Positions 1-9,316 of a stretch of 64,000 nucleotides of DNA are shown here, one piece after another. Below the pieces are notes generated by a model that had not been told where the DNA came from, did no database searches, and worked only from the letters and a program-made list of their open reading frames with translations. This stretch comes from Catonia carolina. Its lineage: Eukaryota > Arthropoda > Insecta > Hemiptera > Achilidae. Location of the stretch: positions 235,367,038 to 235,431,037 of the forward strand of contig JAQMRL010000001.1 in NCBI GenBank assembly GCA_035578175.1, read 5' to 3'. Positions within the stretch are counted from its first letter, which is position 1. Each line of letters opens with the position of its first letter. A program made the position numbers and the translations under genes.

Positions 1-123
1 AAACTCTATAAAATCACACAGCTATCGGGATCGTAATTATTCTGCTTATACTTTCGCTACGACAATTAAGCGAATGCTGTCGCCGAATTATTTTGTATTT
101 ATCTCATCTGTACGAATCAGGTG

Positions 124-306
124 TTAAAGGTTATAGTTTTACACTGCCTGTGTAGAAGATATAAATACTTCTTATAAATTTCCCGTTAACTAACAGATCC
201 TAAATCAACGAAAAATTGACTTCACAAGACGTTACTTGACAAATCATTTTTGACCTAAGCTATTATTGTGTTTAACAGAAACAAAAATAGCCTATATGTA
301 TCAAAA
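124..306. other. 183-bp block identical in both monomer classes
   Basis: Between the class-diagnostic bases at 123 and 307 no site separates A from B. Only single-copy changes were found in this block (G30081, G33734, and C50617 near its right end). It includes a small inverted repeat TACAC-TGCCT-GTGTA (140-154) and TATAAATA (160-167). No open frame of note lies in it. Confidence 0.6.
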
Positions 307-371
307 CATAACTGGTATTCAACAAACGAACTATTAGGGTTGCTTGAGTCAGTCGGACCAAGTTGAGTGTG

Positions 372-666
372 ATGCGCATGTGACGTCAACGGCTCAGGTA
401 ATAATTGCCCAATCAGAGTCTCGTATTTTCGGCCAATAAGAAAGCCCAGTTTTAACCAATCAGATGTTGTCTTTTGCGTCGTTTTGATTGGTTAATATTA
501 TCCAATCAGGGAGTTTATATTACTGTACTACGTCACACCGATGTCAACCAACGACAAAGTGTCTTGAGTGTTACGTCATTCGTCAGGATATGCTGCTTTC
601 TGATTGGTCCATACTGATTCTAGGCGTCACGTCGACTGTGATTGTAATAATAAGTCCACACCCAAT
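372..666. promoter_or_regulatory. CCAAT/CRE cluster, class A (type example)
   Basis: Seen here: ATGCGCAT 372-379, TGACGTCA 381-388, CCAATCAG 409-416, CCAATAA 433-439, CCAATCAG 456-463, ATTGG 487-491, CCAATCAG 502-509, TACGTCAC 529-536, CCAAC 548-552 (CCAAT in most copies), TTACGTCATT 571-580, CTGATTGG 600-607, CGTCACGTCG 625-634 and CCAAT 662-666. NF-Y binds CCAAT with a preferred CAG after it, CREB/ATF proteins bind TGACGTCA, and NRF1 binds sites containing TGCGCATG. Four exact CCAATCAG boxes in 200 bp are far beyond chance. The cluster lies at the same offset in every monomer, just upstream of the TATA position. Binding itself is inference. Confidence 0.7.
485..508. repeat. 24-bp near-palindrome built from two opposed CCAAT boxes
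   Basis: TGATTGG and CCAATCA face each other around TTAATATTAT; 11 of 12 base pairs match in class A. In class B the centre reads TTAATATTGC and 10 of 12 match, counting a T-G pair as a mismatch. It could be a composite NF-Y site or form a short hairpin. It recurs at offset 485-508 of every monomer. Confidence 0.6.
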
Positions 667-700
667 GTCAACTTCTAGCTGTTAACGGTAGGGCAGAACA

Positions 701-708
701 TATAAAGG
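701..708 (+). promoter_or_regulatory. Candidate TATA box, class A only
   Basis: TATAAAGG follows the CCAAT/CRE cluster by 35 bp, a normal core-promoter spacing. It is present at offset 701 in 14 of the 16 full A monomers. Monomers 3 and 8 have TATGAAGG and B monomers have TATTATGAAGG or TATGAAGG. A start site would be expected near offset 730. No transcript data support it here. Confidence 0.4.
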
Positions 709-730
709 TACCTTTTAATGAGATTTATAG

Positions 731-1015
731 GTTCTAGGTAAATATCACTTACGAAATATGTAGTACCCCTTTGCAGAAATGTTTCGAGTTCTTAAGGAAA
801 TTAAAAATTGGTTTCTGTTGCTGGTAAGTGTTCACACAGTTTTTAAAAAAATCACAAGTGTTCATTCGATACAGACACAAAGAAAAAAAACAAAAGAGAG
901 TTATCTATTTTTCCTAGTTGTTCGATTTTTTTAACCTAATTTTTGACCAGTAATGTATCATATATTTAAGGGAATGACTTTATACAACTGTAAATAAATA
1001 TTACGATACGTAGAA
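731..1015 (+). ncRNA. Hypothetical short transcript unit, class A
   Basis: In order after the TATA box: expected start near 731, ATG at 779, a strong 5' splice-site match CTG|GTAAGTG at 821-830, a pyrimidine-rich TTATCTATTTTTCCTAG ending at 917, an Sm-like AATTTTTGA at 938-946, and AATAAA at 993-998. A 94-nt intron (824-917) would join a 15-codon exon to an 11-codon exon ending at TAA 951-953. Unspliced, the frame from 779 stops at 932-934 after 51 codons. The first codons encode MFRVLKEIKNWFLLL, hydrophobic at its end. Each element is short and common in A+T-rich DNA, so the unit may be chance. It could equally be a non-coding RNA. No family is recognised. Confidence 0.2.
993..998 (+). terminator. 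Possible polyadenylation signal AATAAA
   Basis: AATAAA lies about 290 bp downstream of the candidate TATA box. It is kept in class B too (TAAATAAATAA). The hexamer is common in A+T-rich DNA, so its role is uncertain. Confidence 0.2.
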
Positions 1016-2118
1016 GGCAACTGAAAAATCTAATTAAAAATATCTTGAGACGAAACAAAGTCAATATCCTACCGGGTAAGAAAATATATCTCAATAATCC
1101 GTTTGATAACAAGAAAACTATTTTGATCTACCAACGAGCATTAGTCGAAAAATAATAATCAACGGACTGACAAAATGATGATATAATGGCCGATGTAATT
1201 TCGAAAAAAGTTTTCTCGCTATACTCTTATTTCATTAGTTCCTGTATTTTAAGATGGATGAAATTTATTGTGGCCAAAATAAAAAGGTAAAGTGTTAAAC
1301 ATTTTTTGGACGTAATTTGCTAGTTCCTGACTGTAAATATGTACTCATTTTGATGACAGGGTCAGCCAATTATAGGACCAATGCACGTAAGAACAGAAGA
1401 GGTAGAGGTATAAATGACACTAGTCAGAGTTATCTCATCTGAGATTCATGAATTTCATTTTACAATCAGTATCTGTTGATAATGAAATACAGGTGTTGTC
1501 ATTCGGAGAGTCGAAAGTACATGATTTTCCGAAGGACTGGCATTCTGATAAGTATGATTATAAATGCTGTGAGAAGACAATGTAAACACATTCAACTCAT
1601 CTCACTCAGAAAAGATTATAGAGGTTGAAACCACCTTGTCCGCTGTTTAACTAAAAAACAACTTTCATTGCACAACAATTTCAACAGCCAGCATTTTAGT
1701 TTACTGACAAATTGGATTGAAAATAAGTAATTTTATTAGCCTACTTAGCTTAAGGGAACGCATGAATTGTTCAGTTTCGGGACGTTAAAATGTCGCTTCT
1801 GATAAAGCCGATAAAATTGTAATATTCGAACAAGCTGCCTACATAAACACTGATTAAAGGTTTAAAACTCTATAAAATCACACAGCTATCGGGATCGTAA
1901 TTTTTCTGCTTATACTTTCGCTACGACAATTAAGCGAATGCTGTCGCCGAATTATTTTGTATTTATCTTATCAGTACGAATCAGGTATTAAAGGTTATAG
2001 TTTTACACTGCCTGTGTAGAAGATATAAATACTTCTTATAAATTTCCCGTTAACTAACAGATCCTAAATCAACGAAAAATTGACTTCACAAGACGTTACT
2101 TGACAAATCATTTTTGAC

Positions 2119-2346
2119 CTAAGCTATTATTGTGTTTAACAGAAACAAAAATAGCCTATATGTATCAAAATATAACTGGTATTCAGCAAACGATCTATTA
2201 GGGTTGCGTGAGTAAGTCGGGCCAAGTTGAGCGTGATGCGCATGTGACGTCAACGGCTCAAGTAATAATTGCCCAATCAGAGCCTCGTATTTTCGGCCAA
2301 TGGGAAGGCCACGTTTTAACCAATCAGATGTATTCTTTTGCGCCAT
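2119..2346 (-). other. 75-codon open frame, class B, probably not a gene
   Basis: An ATG-start frame on the minus strand, at offset 255-482 of every B-type left half. The start context is CAAAATGG, a good match to animal start sites. The frame runs through the CCAAT cluster, so much of it is translated motif (SDWL, IGRKYEALIGQ). Class A keeps the frame open for all 75 codons but has ACG in place of ATG. Most A/B differences change the residue (for example R to L, LPIG to FLIG), which argues against selection on a protein. The copy at 46847-47074 is altered by the class A tract there. No family is recognised. Confidence 0.1.
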
Positions 2347-2530
2347 TTTGATTGGTTAATATTGCCCAATCAGAGAGTTTAAATTACTGTAATACGTCAC
2401 ACTGATGTCAACCAATGACAATGTGTCTTGAGCGTTACGTCATTCGTCAGGATATGCTGCTTTCTGATTGGTCCGTACTGATTCTGGGCGTCACGTCGAG
2501 TGTGATTGTAATATAAAATCCACACCCAAT
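2236..2530. promoter_or_regulatory. CCAAT/CRE cluster, class B (type example)
   Basis: The same set as in class A, at the same offsets: TGACGTCA at 2245-2252, then CCAATCAG boxes, reverse ATTGG boxes, TACGTCA and CGTCACGTCG. About 35 bases differ from class A in the surrounding few hundred, yet all eight CCAAT cores and all CGTCA cores are intact. Class B lacks the TATA box that follows the cluster in class A, so it could act as a factor-binding platform without a start site of the class A kind. Confidence 0.65.
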
Positions 2531-3728
2531 GTCAACTTCTAGCTGTTAACAGTAGGGCAGAACATATTATGAAGGTACCTTTTAATGAGATTTATAGTTT
2601 CTAGGTAAATATCGCTTATGAATTACGTATTACCCCATTGTAGAGATCTTTCAAGTTTTTAAGGAAATTAAAAATTGTTTTCTGTTGCTGGTAAATGTTA
2701 ACACGGTTTTTAAAAAAATCACGCTTGTTCATTCGATACCGACACAAAGAAAAAAAACGAAAGAGAGTTATCTATTTTTCCTAGTTGTTCGATTTTTGTA
2801 ACCTAATTTCTGGCCAGTAATGTATCATTTTTTTAAGGGAATGACTCATTACAACTGTAAATAAATAATATGATACGTAGAAGGCAACTGAAAAATTTAA
2901 TTCATTATCTTGAGACGAAACAAAGTCAATATCCTACCGGGTAAGAAAATATACCTCATTAATCCGTTTGATAACAAGAAAACTATTTTGCTCTACCAAC
3001 GAGCATTAGTCGAAAAATAATAATCAACGGTCTGACAAAATGATGATGTAATGGCCGATGTAATTTCGAAAAACGTTTTCTGGCTATACTCTTATTTCAT
3101 TAGTTCCTGTATTTTAAGAAGGATGAAATTTATTGTGGCCATAATGAAAAGGTAAAGTGTTAAACATTTTTGCACGTAATTTGTTAGTTCCTGACTCTAA
3201 ATATGTATTCATTTTAATGACAGGGTCAGCCAATTATATGACTAAAGCTCGTAAGAACAGAAGAGGTAAAGGTATAAATGACACTAGTCAGGGTTACCTC
3301 ATCTGAGATTCATGAATTTCATTTTACAATTAGTATCTGTTGATAATGAAATACAGGTGGTGTCATTCGGAGAGTCGAAAGTACATGATTTTCCGAAGGA
3401 CTGGCATTCTGATAAGTATAATTATAAATGCTGTGAGAAGACCATGTAAACACATTCAACTCATCTCACTCAGAAAAGATTATAGAGGTTGAAACCACCT
3501 TGTCCGCTGTTTACCTAAAAAACAACTTTCATTGCACACCAATTTCAACAGCCAGGATTTTAGTTTACTGACAAATTGGGTTGAAAATAAGTAATTTTAT
3601 TAGCGTACCTTGCTTAAGAGAACGCATGAATTGTTCGTTTTCGGAACGTTAAAATGTCGCGACTGATAATTCTTATAAAATTGTAATATTCGAACAAGCT
3701 GCCTACATAAACACTGATTACAGGCCTA

Positions 3729-5591
3729 AAACTCTATAAAATCACACAGCTATCGGGATCGTAATTATTCTTCTTATACTTTCGCTACGACAAATAAGCG
3801 AATGCTGTCGCCGAATTATTTTGTATTTATCTCATCTGTACGAATCAGGTGTTAAAGGTTATAGTTTTACACTGCCTGTGTAGAAGATATAAATACTTCT
3901 TATAAATTTCCCGTTAACTAACAGATCCTAAATCAACGAAAAATTGACTTCACAAGACGTTACTTGACAAATCATTTTTGACCTAAGCTATTATTGTGTT
4001 TAACAGAAACAAAAATAGCCTATATGTATCAAAACATAACTGGTATTCAACAAACGAACTATTAGGGTTGCTTGAGTCAGTCGGACCAAGTTGAGTGTGA
4101 TGCGCATGTGACGTCAACGGCTCAGGTAATAATTGCCCAATCAGAGTCTCGTATTTTCGGCCAATAAGAAAGCCCAGTTTTAACCAATCAGATGTTGTCT
4201 TTTGCGTCGTTTTGATTGGTTAATATTATCCAATCAGGGAGTTTATATTACTGTACTACGTCACACCGATGTCAACCAATGACAAAGTGTCTTGAGTGTT
4301 ACGTCATTCGTCAGGATATGCTGCTTTCTGATTGGTCCATACTGATTCTAGGCGTCACGTCGACTGTGATTGTAATAATAAGTCCACACCCAATGTCAAC
4401 TTCTAGCTGTTAACGGTAGGGCAGAACATATGAAGGTACCTTTTAATGAGATTTATAGTTTCTAGGTAAATATAACTTACGAAATATGTAGTACCCCTTT
4501 GCAGAAATGTTTCGAGTTCTTAAGGAAATTAAAAATTGGTTTCTGTTGCTGGTAAGTGTTCCACAGTTTTTAAAAAAATCACAAGTGTTCATTCGATACA
4601 GACACAAAGAAAAAAAACAAAAGAGAGTTATCTATTTTTCCTAGTTGTTCGATTTTTTTAACCTAATTTTTGACCAGTAATGTATCATATATTTAAGGGA
4701 ATGACTTTATACAACTGTAAATAAATATTACGATACGTAGAAGGCAACTGAGAAATCTAATTAAAAATATCTTGAGACGAAACAAAGTCAATATCCTACC
4801 GGGTAAGAAAATATATCTCAATAATCCGTTTGATAACAAGAAAACTATTTTGATCTACCAACGAGCATTAGTCGAAAAATAATAATCAACGGACTGACAA
4901 AATGATGATATAATGGCCGATGTAATTTCGAAAAAAGTTTTCTCGCTATACTCTTATTTCATTAGTTCCTGTATTTTAAGATGGATGAAATTTATTGTGG
5001 CCAAAATAAAAAGGTAAAGTGTTAAACATTTTTTGGACGTAATTTGCTAGTTCCTGACTGTAAATATGTACTCATTTTGATGACAGGGTCAGCCAATTAT
5101 AGGACCAATGCACGTAAGAACAGAAGAGGTAGAGGTATAAATGACACTAGTCAGAGTTATCTCATCTGAGATTCATGAATTTCATTTTACAATCAGTATC
5201 TGTTGATAATGAAATACAGGTGTTGTCATTCGGAGAGTCGAAAGTACATGATTTTCCGAAGGACTGGCATTCTGATAAGTATGATTATAAATGCTGTGAG
5301 AAGACAATGTAAACACATTCAACTCATCTCACTCAGAAAAGATTATAGAGGTTGAAACCACCTTGTCCGCTGTTTAACTAAAAAACAACTTTCATTGCAC
5401 AACAATTTCAACAGCCAGCATTTTAGTTTACTGACAAATTGGATTGAAAATAAGTAATTTTATTAGCCTACTTAGCTTAAGGGAACGCATGAATTGTTCA
5501 GTTTCGGGACGTTAAAATGTCGCTTCTGATAAAGCCGATAAAATTGTAATATTCGAACAAGCTGCCTACATAAACACTGATTAAAGGTTTA
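3729..5591 (+). repeat. Monomer 3, class A variant (TATA-less, 1863 bp)
   Basis: It is class A, but the TATA box reads TATGAAGG. It also has TTCTTCTT near the left end, AATATAACTT, GAGAAATC and a one-base deletion (TTCCACAG for TTCACACAG) just after the GTAAGT. The same set recurs in monomer 8, so it marks position three of the five-monomer unit. Confidence 0.95.
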
Positions 5592-7452
5592 AAACTCTAT
5601 AAAATCACACAGCTATCGGGATCGTAATTTTTCTGCTTATACTTTCGCTACGACAATTAAGCGAATGCTGTCGCCGAATTATTTTGTATTTATCTTATCA
5701 GTACGAATCAGGTATTAAAGGTTATAGTTTTACACTGCCTGTGTAGAAGATATAAATACTTCTTATAAATTTCCCGTTAACTAACAGATCCTAAATCAAC
5801 GAAAAATTGACTTCACAAGACGTTACTTGACAAATCATTTTTGACCTAAGCTATTATTGTGTTTAACAGAAACAAAAATAGCCTATATGTATCAAAATAT
5901 AACTGGTATTCAGCAAACGATCTATTAGGGTTGCGTGAGTAAGTCGGGCCAAGTTGAGCGTGATGCGCATGTGACGTCAACGGCTCAAGTAATAATTGCC
6001 CAATCAGAGCCTCGTATTTTCGGCCAATGGGAAGGCCACGTTTTAACCAATCAGATGTATTCTTTTGCGCCATTTTGATTGGTTAATATTGCCCAATCAG
6101 AGAGTTTAAATTACTGTAATACGTCACACAGATGTCAACCAATGACAATGTGTCTTGAGCGTTACGTCATTCGTCAGGATATGCTGCTTTCTGATTGGTC
6201 CGTACTGATTCTGGGCGTCACGTCGAGTGTGATTGTAATATAAAATCCACACCCAATGTCAACTTCTAGCTGTTAACAGTAGGGCAGAACATATGAAGGT
6301 ACCTTTTAATGAGATTTATAGTTTCTAGGTAAATATCGCTTATGAATTACGTATTACCCCATTGTAGAGATCTTTCAAGTTTTTAAGGAAATTAAAAATT
6401 GTTTTCTGTTGCTGGTAAATGTTAACACGGTTTTTAAAAAAATCACGCTTGTTCATTCGATACCGACACAAAGAAAAAAAACAAAAGAGAGTTATCTATT
6501 TTTCCTAGTTGTTCGATTTTTGTAACCTAATTTCTGGCCAGTAATGTATCATATTTTTAAGGGAATGACTCATTACAACTGTAAATAAATAATACGATAC
6601 GTAGAAGGCAACTGAAAAATTTAATTCGTTATCTTGAGACGAAACAAAGTCAATATCCTACCGGGTAAGAAAATATACCTCATTAATCCGTTTGATAACA
6701 AGAAAACTATTTTGCTCTACCAACGAGCATTAGTCGAAAAATAATAATCAACGGTCTGACAAAATGATGATGTAATGGCCGATGTAATTTCGAAAAAAGT
6801 TTTCTGGCTATACTCTTATTTCATTAGTTCCTGTATTTTAAGAAGGATGAAATTTATTGTGGCCATAATGAAAAGGTAAAGTGTTAAACATTTTTGCACG
6901 TAATTTGTTAGTTCCTGACTCTAAATATGTATTCATTTTAATGACAGGGTCAGCCAATTATATGACTAAAGCTCGTAAGAACAGAAGAGGTAGAGGTATA
7001 AATGACACTAGTCAGAGTTATCTCATCTGAGATTCATGAATTTCATTTTACAATCAGTATCTGTTGATAATGAAATACAGGTGTTGTCATTCGGAGAGTC
7101 GAAAGTACATGATTTTCCGAAGGACTGGCATTCTGATAAGTATGATTATAAATGCTGTGAGAAGACAATGTAAACACATTCAACTCATCTCACTCAGAAA
7201 AGATTATAGAGGTTGAAACCACCTTGTCCGCTGTTTAACTAAAAAACAACTTTCATTGCACAACAATTTCAACAGCCAGCATTTTAGTTTACTGACAAAT
7301 TGGATTGAAAATAAGTAATTTTATTAGCCTACTTAGCTTAAGGGAACGCATGAATTGTTCAGTTTCGGGACGTTAAAATGTCGCTTCTGATAAAGCCGAT
7401 AAAATTGTAATATTCGAACAAGCTGCCTACATAAACACTGATTAAAGGTTTA
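5592..7452 (+). repeat. Monomer 4, B/A hybrid
   Basis: Every diagnostic base is class B up to T6973 (in GCTCG) and class A from G6993 (in TAGAGG) to the end, which is the A-type ATTAAAGGTTT. The switch therefore lies within 20 bp. It explains why two B left halves follow each other (5592 and 7453). It also carries A6130 (CACACAGATG), G6628 and a 3-bp deletion in the TATA region, giving 1861 bp. Confidence 0.95.
6973..6993. other. Crossover interval, B to A, in monomer 4
   Basis: The last class B base is T6973 and the first class A base G6993. Between them the classes are identical (GTAAGAACAGAAGAGG), which is the homology the exchange would have used. The equivalent interval in the second copy is 16289-16309. 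Confidence 0.9.
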
Positions 7453-9316
7453 AAACTCTATAAAATCACACAGCTATCGGGATCGTAATTTTTCTGCTTA
7501 TACTTTCGCTACGACAATTAAGCGAATGCTGTCGCCGAATTATTTTGTATTTATCTTATCAGTACGAATCAGGTATTAAAGGTTATAGTTTTACACTGCC
7601 TGTGTAGAAGATATAAATACTTCTTATAAATTTCCCGTTAACTAACAGATCCTAAATCAACGAAAAATTGACTTCACAAGACGTTACTTGACAAATCATT
7701 TTTGACCTAAGCTATTATTGTGTTTAACAGAAACAAAAATAGCCTATATGTATCAAAATATAACTGGTATTCAGCAAACGATCTATTAGGGTTGCGTGAG
7801 TAAGTCGGGCCAAGTTGAGCGTGATGCGCATGTGACGTCAACGGCTCAAGTAATAATTGCCCAATCAGAGCCTCGTATTTTCGGCCAATGGGAAGGCCAC
7901 GTTTTAACCAATCAGATGTATTCTTTTGCGCCATTTTGATTGGTTAATATTGCCCAATCAGAGAGTTTAAATTACTGTAATACGTCACACTGATGTCAAC
8001 CAATGACAATGTGTCTTGAGCGTTACGTCATTCGTCAGGATATGCTGCTTTCTGATTGGTCCGTACTGATTCTGGGCGTCACGTCGAGTGTGATTGTAAT
8101 ATAAAATCCACACCCAATGTCAACTTCTAGCTGTTAACAGTAGGGCAGAACATATTATGAAGGTACCTTTTAATGAGATTTATAGTTTCTAGGTAAATAT
8201 CGCTTATGAATTACGTATTACCCCATTGTAGAGATCTTTCAAGTTTTTAAGGAAATTAAAAATTGTTTTCTGTTGCTGGTAAATGTTAACACGGTTTTTA
8301 AAAAAATCACGCTTGTTCATTCGATACCGACACAAAGAAAAAAAACGAAAGTGAGTTATCTATTTTTCCTAGTTGTTCGATTTTTGTAACCTAATTTCTG
8401 GCCAGTAATGTATCATATTTTTAAGGGAATGACTCATTACAACTGTAAATAAATAATATGATACGTAGAAGGCAACTGAAAAATTTAATTCATTATCTTG
8501 AGACGAAACAAAGTCAATATCCTACCGGGTAAGAAAATATACCTCATTAATCCGTTTGATAACAAGAAAACTAATTTGCTCTACCAACGAGCATTAGTCG
8601 AAAAATAATAATCAACGGTCTGACAAAATGATGATGTAATGGCCGATGTAATTTCGAAAAAAGTTTTCTGGCTATACTCTTATTTCATTAGTTCCTGTAT
8701 TTTAAGAAGGATGAAATTTATTGTGGCCATAATGAAAAGGTAAAGTGTTAAACATTTTTGCACGTAATTTGTTAGTTCCTGACTCTAAATATGTATTCAT
8801 TTTAATGACAGGGTCAGCCAATTATATGACTAAAGCTCGTAAGAACAGAAGAGGTAAAGGTATAAATGACACTAGTCAGGGTTACCTCATCTGAGATTCA
8901 TGAATTTCATTTTACAATTAGTATCTGTTGATAATGAAATACAGGTGGTGTCATTCGGAGAGTCGAAAGTACATGATTTTCCGAAGGACTGGCATTCTGA
9001 TAAGTATAATTATAAATGCTGTGAGAAGACCATGTAAACACATTCAACTCATCTCACTCAGAAAAGATTATAGAGGTTGAAACCACCTTGTCCGCTGTTT
9101 ACCTAAAAAACAACTTTCATTGCACACCAATTTCAACAGCCAGGATTTTAGTTTACTGACAAATTGGGTTGAAAATAAGTAATTTTATTAGCGTACCTTG
9201 CTTAAGAGAACGCATGAATTGTTCGTTTTCGGAACGTTAAAATGTCGCGACTGATAATTCTTATAAAATTGTAATATTCGAACAAGCTGCCTACATAAAC
9301 ACTGATTACAGGCCTA
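7453..9316 (+). repeat. Monomer 5, class B (subtype b2)
   Basis: Class B throughout. The marks of its subtype are CGAAAGTGAG, CTAATTTGC (for CTATTTTGC) and AATATGATACG. The same marks are found in monomers 10 and 12 only. Confidence 0.96.

Larger units (their letters stand above)
1..1864 (+). repeat. Monomer 1, class A
   Basis: Class A by TATAAAGG at 701-708, GTAAGT at 824-829 and AGAGTTATCTC at 1426-1436. Its private variants are T66 (a B-like base), C552, which changes a CCAAT core to CCAAC, and G731. Offsets 1-330 hold no gene. Offsets 372-666 hold the CCAAT/CRE cluster. Offsets 701-1000 hold the candidate core promoter and short transcript. From about 1000 to 1864 I see nothing but class-diagnostic substitutions, the palindrome ATTCATGAAT at 1444-1453 and frames of 35 codons or fewer. 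Confidence 0.96.
1865..3728 (+). repeat. Monomer 2, class B (subtype b1)
   Basis: Class B by the TATTATGAAGG that replaces the TATA box, GTAAAT at the donor position and CAGGGTTACCTC in the right half. It shares with monomer 7 a run of seven T where other copies have ATTTTT, AACGTTTT at about 3073, and the base T in AATATGATACG. It ends in ATTACAGGCC, the class B right end. Confidence 0.96.
1..9316 (+). repeat. Five-monomer higher-order repeat, copy 1
   Basis: The order is A, B, A, B/A hybrid, B, and the total is 9,316 bp. Each monomer has private variants that recur exactly five monomers later: the first B carries AACGTTTT at about offset 1209, the second A has a one-base deletion and TATGAAGG in place of TATAAAGG, the hybrid ends as class A, and the last B has CGAAAGTGAG. 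This makes the five-monomer block, not the dimer, the unit that was copied in this part of the array. Confidence 0.93.

Noticed and set aside
7..13. TATAAAA at the left end of every monomer as a second core promoter
   Set aside because: No CCAAT or CRE cluster lies upstream at a usual distance, and no downstream transcript signals stand out.
334..341. TTAGGGTT, a telomere-like octamer, in the monomers
   Set aside because: One copy per 1.86 kb with no tandem run; expected by chance.
488..685. 65-codon plus-strand open frame in class A monomers
   Set aside because: It starts at TTG, not ATG, lies inside the CCAAT/CRE cluster and is closed by a TGA in nearly all class B monomers. It has no recognisable domain.
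840..851. T5A7 tract and other A/T runs as a curved-DNA or replication-origin signal
   Set aside because: Such runs are expected in A+T-rich DNA, and their spacing in the monomer is not phased with the helix as far as I can see.
1521..1628. 35-codon ATG frame kept open in both classes
   Set aside because: Too short to support. The A/B differences I saw in it both change the residue, and no start or splice context points to it.
1764..1790. CENP-B box-like string near TTCAGTTTCGGGAC
   Set aside because: It does not fit the TTCG....A..CGGG spacing, and I found no other match in the monomer, so the array cannot be called centromeric on this ground.
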